From Agaribacillus aureus (lineage in GTDB: Bacteria; Bacteroidota; Bacteroidia; Cytophagales; Cyclobacteriaceae), in the NCBI GenBank assembly GCA_030442055.1, contig JAUJEB010000001.1, forward strand, positions 682,001-746,000: DNA of 64,000 bases, written 5' to 3'. The translations under genes and the position numbers were made by a program. The notes beneath the pieces were generated by a model that saw nothing but the letters and a program-made list of their open reading frames with translations, was not told where the DNA came from and did no database searches. Positions within the stretch are counted from its first letter, which is position 1, and every line of letters starts with the position of its first letter. Below are positions 44,468 through 53,528 of the stretch, in pieces.

Positions 44468-44896
44468 ATGGCAAAAGAAAAACAATACAGATCCAATTGT
44501 CCTCAATACCTGGCATTGGAAGCCTTCGGCGATAAGTGGACCTTGCTGATCATCCGGGATATGATGATCGAAGGGAAAAAGTATTTCAGAGAATTTCTGC
44601 ATTCCAAGGAAAAAATTGCCTCCAATATTCTGGCCAGCCGTCTGCAAGCGATGGAAGAAGAAGGACTCATCCACAAAAAGAATGATCCCCGGCACAAGCA
44701 AAAGATCATCTACCTGCTCACGGAAAAAGGAATAGATCTCCTTCCTATTATTATGGAAAATGCCCGGTGGAGCCTGAAACATAAGCCCGTAGATAAAAAA
44801 GACCGCCTTCAGGCGCAATCCATGCTGGATGGAGGGTATGACAGCTACAAGGCCTTCATGGCCAAATTAAGAGCCGAACATCTGGGTTCCGGATAA
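44468..44896 (+). CDS. HxlR-family transcriptional regulator
   Basis: 142-residue winged helix-turn-helix regulator. Diagnostic features are the Cys near the N-terminus (SNCPQYLALEAFGDKW), LLIIRDMMIEGKKYFREF, the recognition helix region ILASRLQAMEEEG and the wing (IIYLLTEKGIDLLPI). HxlR proteins commonly respond to electrophiles, aldehydes or redox stress through the Cys. It is divergent from the SRPBCC gene. Confidence 0.93.
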   Translation: MAKEKQYRSNCPQYLALEAFGDKWTLLIIRDMMIEGKKYFREFLHSKEKIASNILASRLQAMEEEGLIHKKNDPRHKQKIIYLLTEKGIDLLPIIMENARWSLKHKPVDKKDRLQAQSMLDGGYDSYKAFMAKLRAEHLGSG

Positions 44897-44953
44897 AGCC
44901 TAATTCATCCGTTGCACTTATTTAGTGTATGGATCTTCCAAAATTTAACGCTG

Positions 44954-45430
44954 TTAGCTGTATTTCATAGCCTCGTATCCAAAGGCTTTTCTCATAAGAC
45001 TCAATTGACCAATGGCATAGGCTTCCCGGTTAATAAGAAAAGCAATGGTCCCCAAAAGATTGTCATGGGCAATTTTCGGTGTTTGGAAGGGCGATTCAGC
45101 CATCAATTCCTCCTGGGTCAAATCACCTAACCGCTTCTCCAGAACAGGTGTTACGCGCTCCCAATCTTTAATAAGCTCCTCCAGCGGCGGGTATTCGGTA
45201 TCGGGCATGATGGCCTTGTTATCTTCATAGAATTCGGGAAAGGCCTGCTGGAGACCAACGCCCAGACTTTCCGCAATTTTGCAGCGGGTCGCAGGGAGGT
45301 TTCCGGCAATCCATGCCATATGATTGGTCAGGCCGTTGATCCTGACATGCATGTGTTCGGGTCTGATGCCATCCAGCACATTATGGTAAAGCATGTTATG
45401 ATAGCAGTATTGCTCAATAAGTCGTTCCAT
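44954..45430 (-). CDS. DinB-family protein
   Basis: 158-residue four-helix bundle metal-binding fold of the DinB/YfiT type. Potential metal ligands are His in MLYHNVLDG, LTNHMAWIAGNLPATR and KIAHDNLLGTIAFLINREAY. Such proteins are often thiol transferases or detoxification enzymes; the reaction is unknown. Upstream lies a perfect 15-base inverted repeat sharing the HxlR operator core, so it may belong to the same regulon. Confidence 0.85.
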   Translation of the reverse strand: MERLIEQYCYHNMLYHNVLDGIRPEHMHVRINGLTNHMAWIAGNLPATRCKIAESLGVGLQQAFPEFYEDNKAIMPDTEYPPLEELIKDWERVTPVLEKRLGDLTQEELMAESPFQTPKIAHDNLLGTIAFLINREAYAIGQLSLMRKAFGYEAMKYS

Positions 45431-45451
45431 TTTTATTTTAATAAATTGGCT

Positions 45452-45517
45452 AAAACCAGTTGCTATATAAAATCAGTTTTAAAAATAACCAAAAAGTTTT
45501 AAATAGCAACTGGTTTT
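45452..45517. promoter_or_regulatory. Perfect 15-base inverted repeat upstream of dinB-like gene (site 2)
   Basis: AAAACCAGTTGCTAT and ATAGCAACTGGTTTT, separated by 36 bases, about 20 bases before the DinB start. It shares the CAGTTGC core with site 1. It could be an operator bound by an HxlR protein, or a transcript hairpin. Confidence 0.6.
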
Positions 45518-45584
45518 GTTTTAAAGTCACAAATGAAATATTTCAGATCGATGCATCTAGGGCTATCCCTAAAGCCGGGAGGCA

Positions 45585-46058
45585 TTATTTGTCCTTCGAT
45601 TCAGAAGACATGTGAGCCATGAATTTATAGAATGCGCCTGTATCCAGCATAAAGTACTGATGGGTGATTTTGGCATTCTCCAGTTCAAAGTATTCCATGG
45701 TCTTAAGTATATGGGTATGGCCTGTCGGCAGTTGCAGGTCGTACGTAGCTTTAATTACCACTTTACTTCCTTCAGCAATGATATCATCTATTGCCGCCCT
45801 CCGGATCATGCCCTGGAACTCCGCCGCTCCTTCCAGGTAAGTCCCCCTCCCGTGGACGGTTCCCTGTGTTTCGTCTTCCATGCTGAACACGATATCGTCC
45901 GCTATCAAACTCGCAGGACCTTTTTTGGTATTAAAGCTTTCCACATAGGCTTTTACCACTTCTTTATTAAGCGTTAACATATTATTGGATTTAGATTTTT
46001 GGGCCCATACCGTACTTGTCAACAAGCAAAGTAAAATCGCCAGTTTTATGTTTTTCAT
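45585..46058 (-). CDS. SnoaL/NTF2-like secreted protein
   Basis: 157-residue protein with a signal peptide (MKNIKLAILLCLLTSTVWAQ) and a nuclear-transport-factor-2-like fold: YVESFNTKKGPASLIADDIV, then EGAAEFQGMIRRAA and the late strand ALMEYFELE-type IKTMEYFELENAKITHQYF. Some family members are cyclases or isomerases, many bind small ligands. It is followed on the same strand by a cytoplasmic paralogue. Confidence 0.75.
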   Translation of the reverse strand: MKNIKLAILLCLLTSTVWAQKSKSNNMLTLNKEVVKAYVESFNTKKGPASLIADDIVFSMEDETQGTVHGRGTYLEGAAEFQGMIRRAAIDDIIAEGSKVVIKATYDLQLPTGHTHILKTMEYFELENAKITHQYFMLDTGAFYKFMAHMSSESKDK

Positions 46059-46103
46059 AGATGTATTGATTAAAATTTTGTATTTATAACCGGGTAAAGC
46101 TCC

Positions 46104-46463
46104 CTACCCTTTTGGAAACAGCGCTGTATCGAAGAAAAACCGTTGCCGGACAATCTTACTGCCTTCGATGTCAAATACCTCGCAGCAGGGAATACTCGCC
46201 TGTACTGGGGACAGTACTTTAAGGATAGATACATGGGTAACCGACTTTTCATAAGCCAACAGATCCTGGGTTTCTACTGCGAACTCCATCCCAAAATTCA
46301 TCAGTTCCCGGAAGTAGTCTTCCGGATTGTCAGTTGAAAACATAGGACCTGTATACTGATGGTTATCAGACATAAAGCTCCTGGCCTTCTCCATATCGCC
46401 GGTATTGATAGCCGCGAAAAAAGCCTCTACTACTTGTAGTGATTGGTTTGTATTTGTTGTCAT
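46104..46463 (-). CDS. SnoaL/NTF2-like protein
   Basis: 119-residue cytoplasmic NTF2-like protein: VVEAFFAAINTGDMEKARSF, MSDNHQYTGPM and EVFDIEGSKIVRQRFFFD. It is divergent from the second HxlR gene across an inverted repeat (46505-46545), so it is the likely target of that regulator. Substrate unknown. Confidence 0.8.
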   Translation of the reverse strand: MTTNTNQSLQVVEAFFAAINTGDMEKARSFMSDNHQYTGPMFSTDNPEDYFRELMNFGMEFAVETQDLLAYEKSVTHVSILKVLSPVQASIPCCEVFDIEGSKIVRQRFFFDTALFPKG

Positions 46464-46504
46464 GTTTGAGTGTGTTTAAGTATATTCGCATACAGATTGC
46501 TAAA

Positions 46505-46545
46505 TGCAAGTTGAATCAAATGTAGAAATAATTTTATAACTTGCA
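46505..46545. promoter_or_regulatory. Inverted repeat, likely HxlR operator (site 3)
   Basis: TGCAAGTT and AACTTGCA, 25 bases apart, between the divergent SnoaL-like and HxlR genes. Same layout as site 1 though with a variant core. Confidence 0.5.
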
Positions 46546-46581
46546 AAACAAAAGTTACACTAAACGCTCAAAACTTTTAAT

Positions 46582-47025
46582 ATGAGAAGTACGGCCAAGC
46601 GCTCAAATTGCCCCATAAGCCGCACATTGGATCTTTTCGGTGACCGGTGGACGCTGTTGATATTGCGGGATATTGCTTTTAAAGGATACAATTTTTACAA
46701 TGAATTCCTCGGCTCCGATGAAAAAATTGCGACCAACATCTTAGCCGACAGGTTAAAAATGCTGGAAGAAAAAAAGATTATAGTCAGCAGAACTGTCGAG
46801 AGTAAAAAATACAACCGGCTCAAGAAACGCAAAGAATACAAGCTCACCGCCTCGGGTATTGGGATGGTGCCGGTAATTATGGAAATGCTGGTTTGGGGCC
46901 ATGGGTTTGACCCTTCTACCATGGTGGTCCCGGAATTTTTCGAAAGATACAAGACCGACCGCGACGGACTACTAAAAGAGGTGATGGAATCGTTGGAACA
47001 CGACCTACACAAGAATTTTTGCTGA
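46582..47025 (+). CDS. HxlR-family transcriptional regulator
   Basis: 147-residue paralogue of the regulator at 44468. It has CPISRTLDLFGDRW, LLILRDIAFKGYNFYNEF, EKIATNILADRLKMLEEK and the wing YKLTASGIGMVPVIMEM. The N-terminal Cys (CPIS) is conserved. It is divergent from the SnoaL-like gene; mutual regulation through the shared intergenic dyad is expected. Confidence 0.93.
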   Translation: MRSTAKRSNCPISRTLDLFGDRWTLLILRDIAFKGYNFYNEFLGSDEKIATNILADRLKMLEEKKIIVSRTVESKKYNRLKKRKEYKLTASGIGMVPVIMEMLVWGHGFDPSTMVVPEFFERYKTDRDGLLKEVMESLEHDLHKNFC

Positions 47026-47172
47026 TCGTTTTTGCAAAAGCGCACCCAAAATATACCAGGTGCCAGGTCAGGCATTAATTGCCAAACCTATTGCGAAAAT
47101 TAAGTCGTCATGATTGCGCTTCTCTGTAATACGGACGGGTATCTTTAAAGTACCAAAGATTAAAACCAGGTG

Positions 47173-47889
47173 CTAATGATACAGATTATCAATCCTCATT
47201 AATCCCTGATAATCCAAAATGGATATTTTTTTGCCTTCTGTTTTAATCAGCTTTTCCGTTTTGAATTCAGACAGCAACCGGATAACAGTTTCTTTGGCTG
47301 TTCCGATAAGATTAGCCAGATCTTCCCTGCTTAATTGGATTAACCCGCTTTTTTTAGGTTTTTCCTCTTCCTTTTGCTCATGAAACATGCCGTCTAATTC
47401 CAGGAGGGTTTCTGCCAACCTGCCCCGTACAGGCTTATAGGCCATAGAGACCATTTTAGATTCCATATTTACAAGGTCATTACACAATAATCGCATAATA
47501 TTACTGGCAATTTCCTGATCATTCTTGAACAAGTCCACGAAGTCATCTTTAGGAATATATGTCAACCTGGTATCTTCCAGAATAGAGGCTGAGACGTTGT
47601 AATTTGAATCGCTCAATAAACTTTTATAACCAATAATATCTCCATTTTTAGCAATGTGAAGGATCTGTTCCTTCCCGTCACTTCCATATTTATAGATCTT
47701 AACGATACCTGATTCTATGTAATGCAGTCCTCTGGCGAGATTACCTTCATTAAACAGAACCTGTCCTTTTTTGTAAAAGATACTTTCAAAATTCTCCTTG
47801 ATCTGATTCATTTTATTGGAAAAAGTATTCTCAAACGTCAGCGTCCCGGAAATCGGCGTTAGGGTTAGGTTTTGCGTTAGGTGTCTCAT
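47173..47889 (-). CDS. Crp/Fnr-family transcriptional regulator
   Basis: 238-residue regulator: cyclic-nucleotide-binding-type beta roll (FYKKGQVLFNEGNLARGLHY to about residue 145) and a C-terminal Crp helix-turn-helix (LSREDLANLIGTAKETVIRL). There is no cluster of N-terminal cysteines as in oxygen-sensing Fnr. The cAMP-contacting residues are not clearly conserved, so the signal may be something else. An alternative start is the Met at about residue 27 (47811). It may bind the ATGAC palindromes near the usp genes (inference). It stands beside a PAS kinase and response regulator. Confidence 0.93.
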   Translation of the reverse strand: MRHLTQNLTLTPISGTLTFENTFSNKMNQIKENFESIFYKKGQVLFNEGNLARGLHYIESGIVKIYKYGSDGKEQILHIAKNGDIIGYKSLLSDSNYNVSASILEDTRLTYIPKDDFVDLFKNDQEIASNIMRLLCNDLVNMESKMVSMAYKPVRGRLAETLLELDGMFHEQKEEEKPKKSGLIQLSREDLANLIGTAKETVIRLLSEFKTEKLIKTEGKKISILDYQGLMRIDNLYH

Positions 47890-48126
47890 AGCTTTTTTGT
47901 TTGGAGTTTAAATTGACACTACGAAGATAGCCAGACCCTGACGCTTATATAAGACGCAAAAAGCGTAAATCGAAAAATACTGTAAAAGGCTTAGGTCAAC
48001 TACGCTTTTTTACCTAGTTGTTTTTTGAGATTGGTAACCAGGCCTCCAGAAGGCGATTTTTCAACCTTTTAACACCTGTAACTAAACTTAAATTCTGTTA
48101 GCTATTTATAGAAAATGCGGCGGGGA

Positions 48127-48789
48127 TCAGTAATCCAGCAACCCGCACTTAATCGCATATTTAACGAGTCCTGCGGTGTTCTTAACGCTTAGTTTTTGGA
48201 GAAGATTACGACGGTGGGTATCGATCGTGCGATGGCTTAGAAACAGCTTTTCGGCAATTTCCTGGTTGGTGTATTCTTCTGCGATCAATTTCAGAACTTC
48301 TTTTTCTCTTTCGGTCAAACGCATCGTATCCGGGGTAGTACCTGATTTTTTGCTCAGATCCTTATTTTGCATGAAGTATTCCATGATCTTTTGGGAAGCC
48401 TCTTTGGCAAAAAAGCTTTCCCCGGAAGACACGGTTTTTATAGCTTCTACTAAATTCACCTTTCCCGTATTTTTAAAAACATAACCGACTGCTCCGGCCT
48501 TCAGCATATTAATGATGTGTGCGTCATCATCGTGCATGGATAAAGCCATTACCCTAACGTCAGGAAAATTCCGGCGGATGTATTTGGTGGCATCAATGCC
48601 ATTCAGGACAGGCATGGAAATATCCATTAAAACCAGATCAATTTTTTCTTTTTCCAGTATATTGATAGCCTGTTGGCCATCTTCTACATCACCCACTATT
48701 TCGATACCTTCGGCGCCCTTTAGTAATGCTTTAATACCATCCCTGATTATTTTGTGATCGTCGGCTAATAAAATTCTTATTGCTTGCAC
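48127..48789 (-). CDS. NarL-family response regulator
   Basis: 220-residue regulator: receiver domain with Asp10-Asp11 (LLADDHKI) and phospho-acceptor Asp56 (LVLMDISMPVLNG), then a LuxR-type helix-turn-helix (LTEREKEVLKLIAEEYTNQE, LFLSHRTIDTHRRNLLQKL). It is 79 bases after the kinase gene on the same strand and so is its probable partner. Related to, but with a cleaner acidic pocket than, the regulator at 25949. Confidence 0.94.
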   Translation of the reverse strand: MQAIRILLADDHKIIRDGIKALLKGAEGIEIVGDVEDGQQAINILEKEKIDLVLMDISMPVLNGIDATKYIRRNFPDVRVMALSMHDDDAHIINMLKAGAVGYVFKNTGKVNLVEAIKTVSSGESFFAKEASQKIMEYFMQNKDLSKKSGTTPDTMRLTEREKEVLKLIAEEYTNQEIAEKLFLSHRTIDTHRRNLLQKLSVKNTAGLVKYAIKCGLLDY

Positions 48790-48868
48790 GGAAAGGTCAA
48801 TCTATGTGGTCATTTAATGATCTATCTAATTCCCGTTAAAAATAGTATAAGTTGATTGCCTGTCCTAA

Positions 48869-50275
48869 TTATATAGGAAAAACTACCTGCACGCACACGC
48901 CTTTACCACGATTGGATTCAATATCTACTTTTCCATTTAATGAGATCACCCGGGTGGTGATGTTTCTCAGGCCGATTCCATTTAATTTGACTTCATCCAG
49001 CGTTCCTGAAAAACCCGAACCATTGTCCTCAACCTCCAAGGTTATCTTTTTTTCATCTCTTGATAATTTGATCAGAATCGTATCGGCCGCGGCATGCTTT
49101 ATAATATTATTGATCAGCTCCTGAAGTATCCGGTATAAGCCTAACTCCAAATGCGGATCCAACCTTCCTATGTCATCCTGGTAGGAAAATTTCACTGCTA
49201 TGGATTCCGGCAGTTTTTTGCACAAATTTTGAATGGCCGGTATAAGTCCGGACAATTCCAGGCCGTAAGGCATTAAATTATGGGAAATACTTCTGGTGTC
49301 ATTAATGGCTTCCTTCAAGAAGCGGAGCGCTTTCTTATAAGCCTTTCTTTCGTCCTCTCCCAATTTTTCAATGCTCTCTTCGAGCACGTTTAAATTGATG
49401 TTTGCGGCTGACAGGGTTTGGACCAGGCCATCGTGCAATTCCTTAGCCAGTCTTTTCCGTTCATTTTCCTGGCCCCGGTGCAGGGCCTGTATTTGCAATT
49501 GTTCGATCTGACTCACTTTGGTAATATCAATCCCGGAGCTTAACGTACCGGCAATTTGATTGTGCTCGTTTTTTACAATTGTATTGTGCCACTCAATTAA
49601 CAACCTGGAACCGTCTTTCCGTAGTATCTGGTTGTTGAGAAATTCGACCTTTTCGAGCTTTCCGGATACCATTTGATGAAAAATCAATTCCATTTTATCA
49701 CGGTTATCCGCCGGAACAAAATGTTCAAACCAGTTTTTCCCTACAATTTCTTTTTCATCGTACCCTAAAATTTCACAACCTTTTTGATTGATGAGGGTGA
49801 CATATCCATCGACATCCAGGACCACGAATATAGAGGTGGCAATATCGAGGTAAAGTTGGGCTTTCTCCTTTTCCTTTTTTAATACCAGTTCAGCCCTTTT
49901 TCTTTCTGTAATATCAATAATGAAGGCAATGGCACTAACTTTATTGTTTGATTTGGTATAACTCAGGCTGATTTCTACAGGGAACTCGGTGCCATCTTTT
50001 TTTTTGGCAAATAATTCCAGTCCTCTGCCCATTGCGCGTACCCTGGGAGCCTTGTTGTATTCCTGGCGGTATTTGCCATGCCCTTTGGCAAACCTGTCAG
50101 GCACCAGGATTTCAAGCCCTGCGCCTACGAGTTCATCGTGTTTGTAACCGAATAATTTTAAACAACTTCGGTTTACCATAGTGATCTCCCCACTTTCATC
50201 AACCACTACAATCCCTTCAGCTAATGAGTCGAAAAGTGCCTTAAACATTTGATCCTGTATTTGAATCTCCGCCAT
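48869..50275 (-). CDS. PAS-PAS sensor histidine kinase (HisKA_3)
   Basis: 468-residue soluble kinase: PAS1 (about 8-130, HGKYRQEY and KKKDGTEFPVEIS), PAS2 (about 140-255), HisKA_3 (ENERKRLAKELHDGLVQTL, His281) and HATPase_c (ELINNIIKHAAAD, DNGSGF, to the end). PAS1 has His66 but the spacing to its Arg84 is 18, not the 20 of FixL; this is the common non-haem PAS type. It is encoded just upstream of its regulator. No membrane helix. The signal is unknown. Confidence 0.92.
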   Translation of the reverse strand: MAEIQIQDQMFKALFDSLAEGIVVVDESGEITMVNRSCLKLFGYKHDELVGAGLEILVPDRFAKGHGKYRQEYNKAPRVRAMGRGLELFAKKKDGTEFPVEISLSYTKSNNKVSAIAFIIDITERKRAELVLKKEKEKAQLYLDIATSIFVVLDVDGYVTLINQKGCEILGYDEKEIVGKNWFEHFVPADNRDKMELIFHQMVSGKLEKVEFLNNQILRKDGSRLLIEWHNTIVKNEHNQIAGTLSSGIDITKVSQIEQLQIQALHRGQENERKRLAKELHDGLVQTLSAANINLNVLEESIEKLGEDERKAYKKALRFLKEAINDTRSISHNLMPYGLELSGLIPAIQNLCKKLPESIAVKFSYQDDIGRLDPHLELGLYRILQELINNIIKHAAADTILIKLSRDEKKITLEVEDNGSGFSGTLDEVKLNGIGLRNITTRVISLNGKVDIESNRGKGVCVQVVFPI

Positions 50276-50404
50276 TTGTAATCTTCTAAAGGTTAGCCAT
50301 ATTTCAGCGAATTTAGCACATCCAAACTAATTCTTATCATTTGTTGTGTAAAATCTGTCGGCCTAACCTATCGGGATAAATGCGGGGAGTTTTTAGCAAA
50401 TAAA

Positions 50405-50833
50405 TTAACAGCCTAACCCCAGTTCGATCAATGTCATTCTCGAAGCCAGTTTACGCGTAAAATACAGTCGTTGATCCGGATTATTTTGAAGGAAATTGAA
50501 CAAATCACAACTGGAAAAGTGCCAGTAAGTAACCGGTGTGCGGGATTTGGCGGTAACATGATAGCACGCCTGTTTCAGCAGGGAGGAAATGCCAAAGATT
50601 TCTCCGGGATAGATCTTATGTATCAACCTGTTCTGGTTTTTACTGTTTTTTTTGTAGATGTGAATCGATCCGCTTTTCAACACAAACACCCTTTCGGCCC
50701 TGTCACCTTCATGATATAGAATCTTATCCGTATCGCAATCATTTAATCTGACATCGCCAATCCATTGTAAAATTTTTTTCATAAATAGCTCATGGTTACA
50801 ATTATCAATCGGGTTGTAGTTTTCATTTAACAT
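50405..50833 (-). CDS. Stand-alone cyclic-nucleotide-binding-type protein (no DNA-binding domain)
   Basis: 142-residue beta-roll domain (DKILYHEGDRAERVFVLKSG, IHKIYPGEIFGISSLL) that ends where a Crp protein would begin its helix-turn-helix. It is 129 bases from the PAS kinase start, same strand, and divergent from the usp genes. It may be a ligand-binding adaptor or a truncated Crp. The ATGAC palindrome at 50896 lies about 60 bases upstream of its start. Confidence 0.8.
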   Translation of the reverse strand: MLNENYNPIDNCNHELFMKKILQWIGDVRLNDCDTDKILYHEGDRAERVFVLKSGSIHIYKKNSKNQNRLIHKIYPGEIFGISSLLKQACYHVTAKSRTPVTYWHFSSCDLFNFLQNNPDQRLYFTRKLASRMTLIELGLGC

Positions 50834-50895
50834 GTTGAACGTTACCCTTTATATTGTTCTATTTTTAAAGATAAAGGCAATATTTGTCCGGAATT

Positions 50896-50909
50896 ATGAC
50901 TTTTGTCAT
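50896..50909. promoter_or_regulatory. Candidate Crp/Fnr-type palindrome between cNMP-protein and usp genes
   Basis: ATGAC-TTTT-GTCAT, a perfect 5-base half-site dyad with the 4-base spacing of Crp/Fnr-family sites. A plus-strand TAGCTTTG (-7-like) follows at 50913-50920, so the site sits between the usual -33 and -7 positions. A related site is at 59558 before another usp gene. Confidence 0.5.
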
Positions 50910-51002
50910 TGGTAGCTTTGATTTCCATCATTGAAAAATGGGCGCGCTATGCGGAAATTAAAGGCTGATTTTAAAGAAAAGTTAATGCTAACTACAAAAG
51001 CA

Positions 51003-51833
51003 ATGAAGTTAAAAAATATTCTGGTACCAACAGATTTTTCCACCTGCGCCAAAAATGCTTTGATCAATGCGATCAACATTGCCGAATTCAGCGGGGCCAA
51101 GCTAATCCTGATGAGCGCTTTTCACGTGCCCGTTCCACATGCCAGGGTTGGCACGGCCACTATTGTGCATACTTTGGCCACCGAAGTGGAAGAAGTCGTC
51201 AAGGAAGATTTTGAAAAATTGGTAAACTCTCTGCCGCAGCTTGACCGGATCGACTACGAATGTGTCATAAAACATGGTTTTGCTGTGGAAGAAGTTTTGA
51301 CCGCCATTGAAGACTACGATATTGATCTTGTAATTATGGGGACCCATGGCGCCACCGGTGTAGAGGCGGTTTTTCTTGGAAGTAATACTAACAATGTGAT
51401 TAAAAAGTCAAAAACTCCTGTTTTAGCCATTCCCAATGATTCCAGCCTTCATCAAATAAACAATATCGTGCTGGCCTCCGATTATTTGGAAATAGATGAT
51501 TACAAGAAACTGGAGGGATTAAAAATGGTTATTGAACTATTTAATGCCGAATTGCATGTATTGCATGTCAGCGCCAAACAATATATTAGCTATGAATCAG
51601 CGGCAGAAGCAAAGAAGCTGGAACATGTGCTTAAAGGAATTAAGAGGTCCTATCACTTTCAGACGCATGAAAATTTTGAAGAAGGATTAAATCAATATAT
51701 CGACGATCATCAAATTGATATGGTGGTAATCTTGCCAAGAGCCCATACCTTCCTGGAACGGGTCTTGAAGCGGAGCCATACCAGTAAACTTGTACTCAGC
51801 TCAAAAATCCCTTTACTTACCATCCACATATAA
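51003..51833 (+). CDS. Universal stress protein, two UspA domains
   Basis: 276-residue cytoplasmic protein from the ATG at 51003 (MKLKNILVPTDFSTCAKNAL). The frame is open from a TTG at 50931, but this start matches the neighbours' beginnings. The N-terminal UspA domain has the ATP-binding G-x2-G-x9-G(S/T) motif (GTHGATGVEAVFLGSN); the C-terminal domain is degenerate at the same place (LPRAHTFLERVLKRSH). First of three co-directional usp genes. Confidence 0.92.
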   Translation: MKLKNILVPTDFSTCAKNALINAINIAEFSGAKLILMSAFHVPVPHARVGTATIVHTLATEVEEVVKEDFEKLVNSLPQLDRIDYECVIKHGFAVEEVLTAIEDYDIDLVIMGTHGATGVEAVFLGSNTNNVIKKSKTPVLAIPNDSSLHQINNIVLASDYLEIDDYKKLEGLKMVIELFNAELHVLHVSAKQYISYESAAEAKKLEHVLKGIKRSYHFQTHENFEEGLNQYIDDHQIDMVVILPRAHTFLERVLKRSHTSKLVLSSKIPLLTIHI

Positions 51834-51844
51834 AAAATACTTCA

Positions 51845-52669
51845 ATGCACATCAATAACATTCTGGTTCCCATAGATTTTTCGGATTGCTCACTTAATGC
51901 ACTGCGCTATGCGTTGATCCTCGCCAAAGATTTTAAGGCGTCGATTACAGTGATCAATGGCTATAAGATCCCAATGCCGGCCGCCGACATAAACTACACC
52001 TTCGACCCCAGCATATTTGACGATTACGAAAAGGAAATGCGGGATAAATTTGCCCTGTTACCACAAAATATGCCCGAATTAACAATGGTGGAAGTACGGT
52101 ATAAAGTAAAAATGGCATTCCCAGTAGAGGCCATCGAACAGGAAATCAACAATCAGAACGTTGATTTAGTGGTGATGGGTACCAAAGGTGCTACTAATCT
52201 CGCAGAGGTGGCGATTGGCAGCAATACGTTCCATGTAGCCAAAAGATCCACCTGTCCGGTATTAGCGATTCCCGAAAATATCGCTTCCAGGAAAATAAAT
52301 AATATGGCGATTGCCGTAGACTTAAATGAGCGAGAGGAAGATTGGCCTCTGAATATGGTCATGGCCATTGCCCGGCAATTCAATGCCACCGTGCATTTTC
52401 TTCATGTAGACGATAAACCCAGCGAGATATCTTATGACCAGGCCTGGGAGGCGCTGGCATTCAAAAAGGAATTTGAAGACCTGGAAAACCAATTCCATTT
52501 TATAGAAAGCAAAAATATCGAAAGCGGGCTCGAAGAATATCTGTCAACGCATGACATTGATATGCTTGTACTTATGCCTAAAAAACACTCATTCTTTGAA
52601 AGGCTATTTAAAGGCAGTGTCACCAGAAAAATGATCCTGCACACGAAAATACCACTGTTAACTATTTAA
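51845..52669 (+). CDS. Universal stress protein, two UspA domains
   Basis: 274-residue paralogue beginning MHINNILVPIDFSDCSLNAL. ATP-binding motif in domain 1 is GTKGATNLAEVAIGSN; domain 2 lacks it. It lies 11 bases after the first usp gene, so co-transcribed. Confidence 0.93.
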   Translation: MHINNILVPIDFSDCSLNALRYALILAKDFKASITVINGYKIPMPAADINYTFDPSIFDDYEKEMRDKFALLPQNMPELTMVEVRYKVKMAFPVEAIEQEINNQNVDLVVMGTKGATNLAEVAIGSNTFHVAKRSTCPVLAIPENIASRKINNMAIAVDLNEREEDWPLNMVMAIARQFNATVHFLHVDDKPSEISYDQAWEALAFKKEFEDLENQFHFIESKNIESGLEEYLSTHDIDMLVLMPKKHSFFERLFKGSVTRKMILHTKIPLLTI

Positions 52670-52678
52670 CCGATTATT

Positions 52679-53506
52679 TTGACTGTCAAGCAAATACTCA
52701 TACCGATCGACTTTTCGACAACTTCGATCAATGCCCTGAAATACGGCGCCGTAATGGCGCAAAAATTCGGGGCCAAACTCCAAATAATGCATGCTTATCA
52801 CGTCACGGCCAGTGGGGATACGGCATTGTTTGTTAACGAAGCAATGATTGAAAATCACCAATTGCTAGCCGAAGGCAAGTTAAAAGAACTGGCTGCCGAT
52901 ATTCCGGAACTAAAGACGGTTTCTTATACGCTGTCGGTCAAATTTGGCCTCACCAGCAGTTGCATCCTGGAACGGCTTAATATAAAAGATATCGACCTGG
53001 TCATCATGGGAAGCAAGGGAGAAACCGACCTGGTCAGCAAGCTGTTTGGCAGTACCACCAATGATATCATCAATAATGCCAACTGCCCGGTTATCGCTAT
53101 ACCCAAGGAAGTGAAGGCCGTCAATTGGGACAATGTAGTAATGGCCATTGACAATACAGACATGGCTATTGAGGGACCAAAGTCCTGGGTGTCTTATCTC
53201 CACGAGATTTTTGGCAGCAAATTCCATGTTGTTCATGTCAACGACCAGCCTGATCAAAAAAATTATGAGGAATTGTTTAAACCTTCCTTGCAGCAAATTT
53301 TCGGGAACATTGCCTATCGTTTTCACACAATCACCAGCAACTCCGTCGAACGGGGCCTGATTGACTATATGAAAGGATTGGATGCCAACGTACTGATGAT
53401 ATACCCCAGAAAAAGGCATATCCTCATTGACCTATTTACACATAAGGTTACCAAACACTTATGTGAGCAAATGCACCAGCCTGTTTTTGCCTACAGGGAG
53501 GGCTAA
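52679..53506 (+). CDS. Universal stress protein, two UspA domains
   Basis: 275-residue paralogue with a TTG start (TVKQILIPIDFSTTSINALK). ATP-binding motif in domain 1 is GSKGETDLVSKLFGST; domain 2 is degenerate. It lies 9 bases after the second usp gene and runs convergently toward hisB with only 22 bases between stops. Confidence 0.92.
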   Translation: MTVKQILIPIDFSTTSINALKYGAVMAQKFGAKLQIMHAYHVTASGDTALFVNEAMIENHQLLAEGKLKELAADIPELKTVSYTLSVKFGLTSSCILERLNIKDIDLVIMGSKGETDLVSKLFGSTTNDIINNANCPVIAIPKEVKAVNWDNVVMAIDNTDMAIEGPKSWVSYLHEIFGSKFHVVHVNDQPDQKNYEELFKPSLQQIFGNIAYRFHTITSNSVERGLIDYMKGLDANVLMIYPRKRHILIDLFTHKVTKHLCEQMHQPVFAYREG

Positions 53507-53528
53507 ACTGGAGTGGTGCGATGAATGA

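Noticed and set aside
48869-50275. Haem-binding PAS in the second PAS-PAS kinase
   Set aside because: The His-to-Arg spacing is 18 rather than 20 and the surrounding phrase is the common non-haem PAS type.
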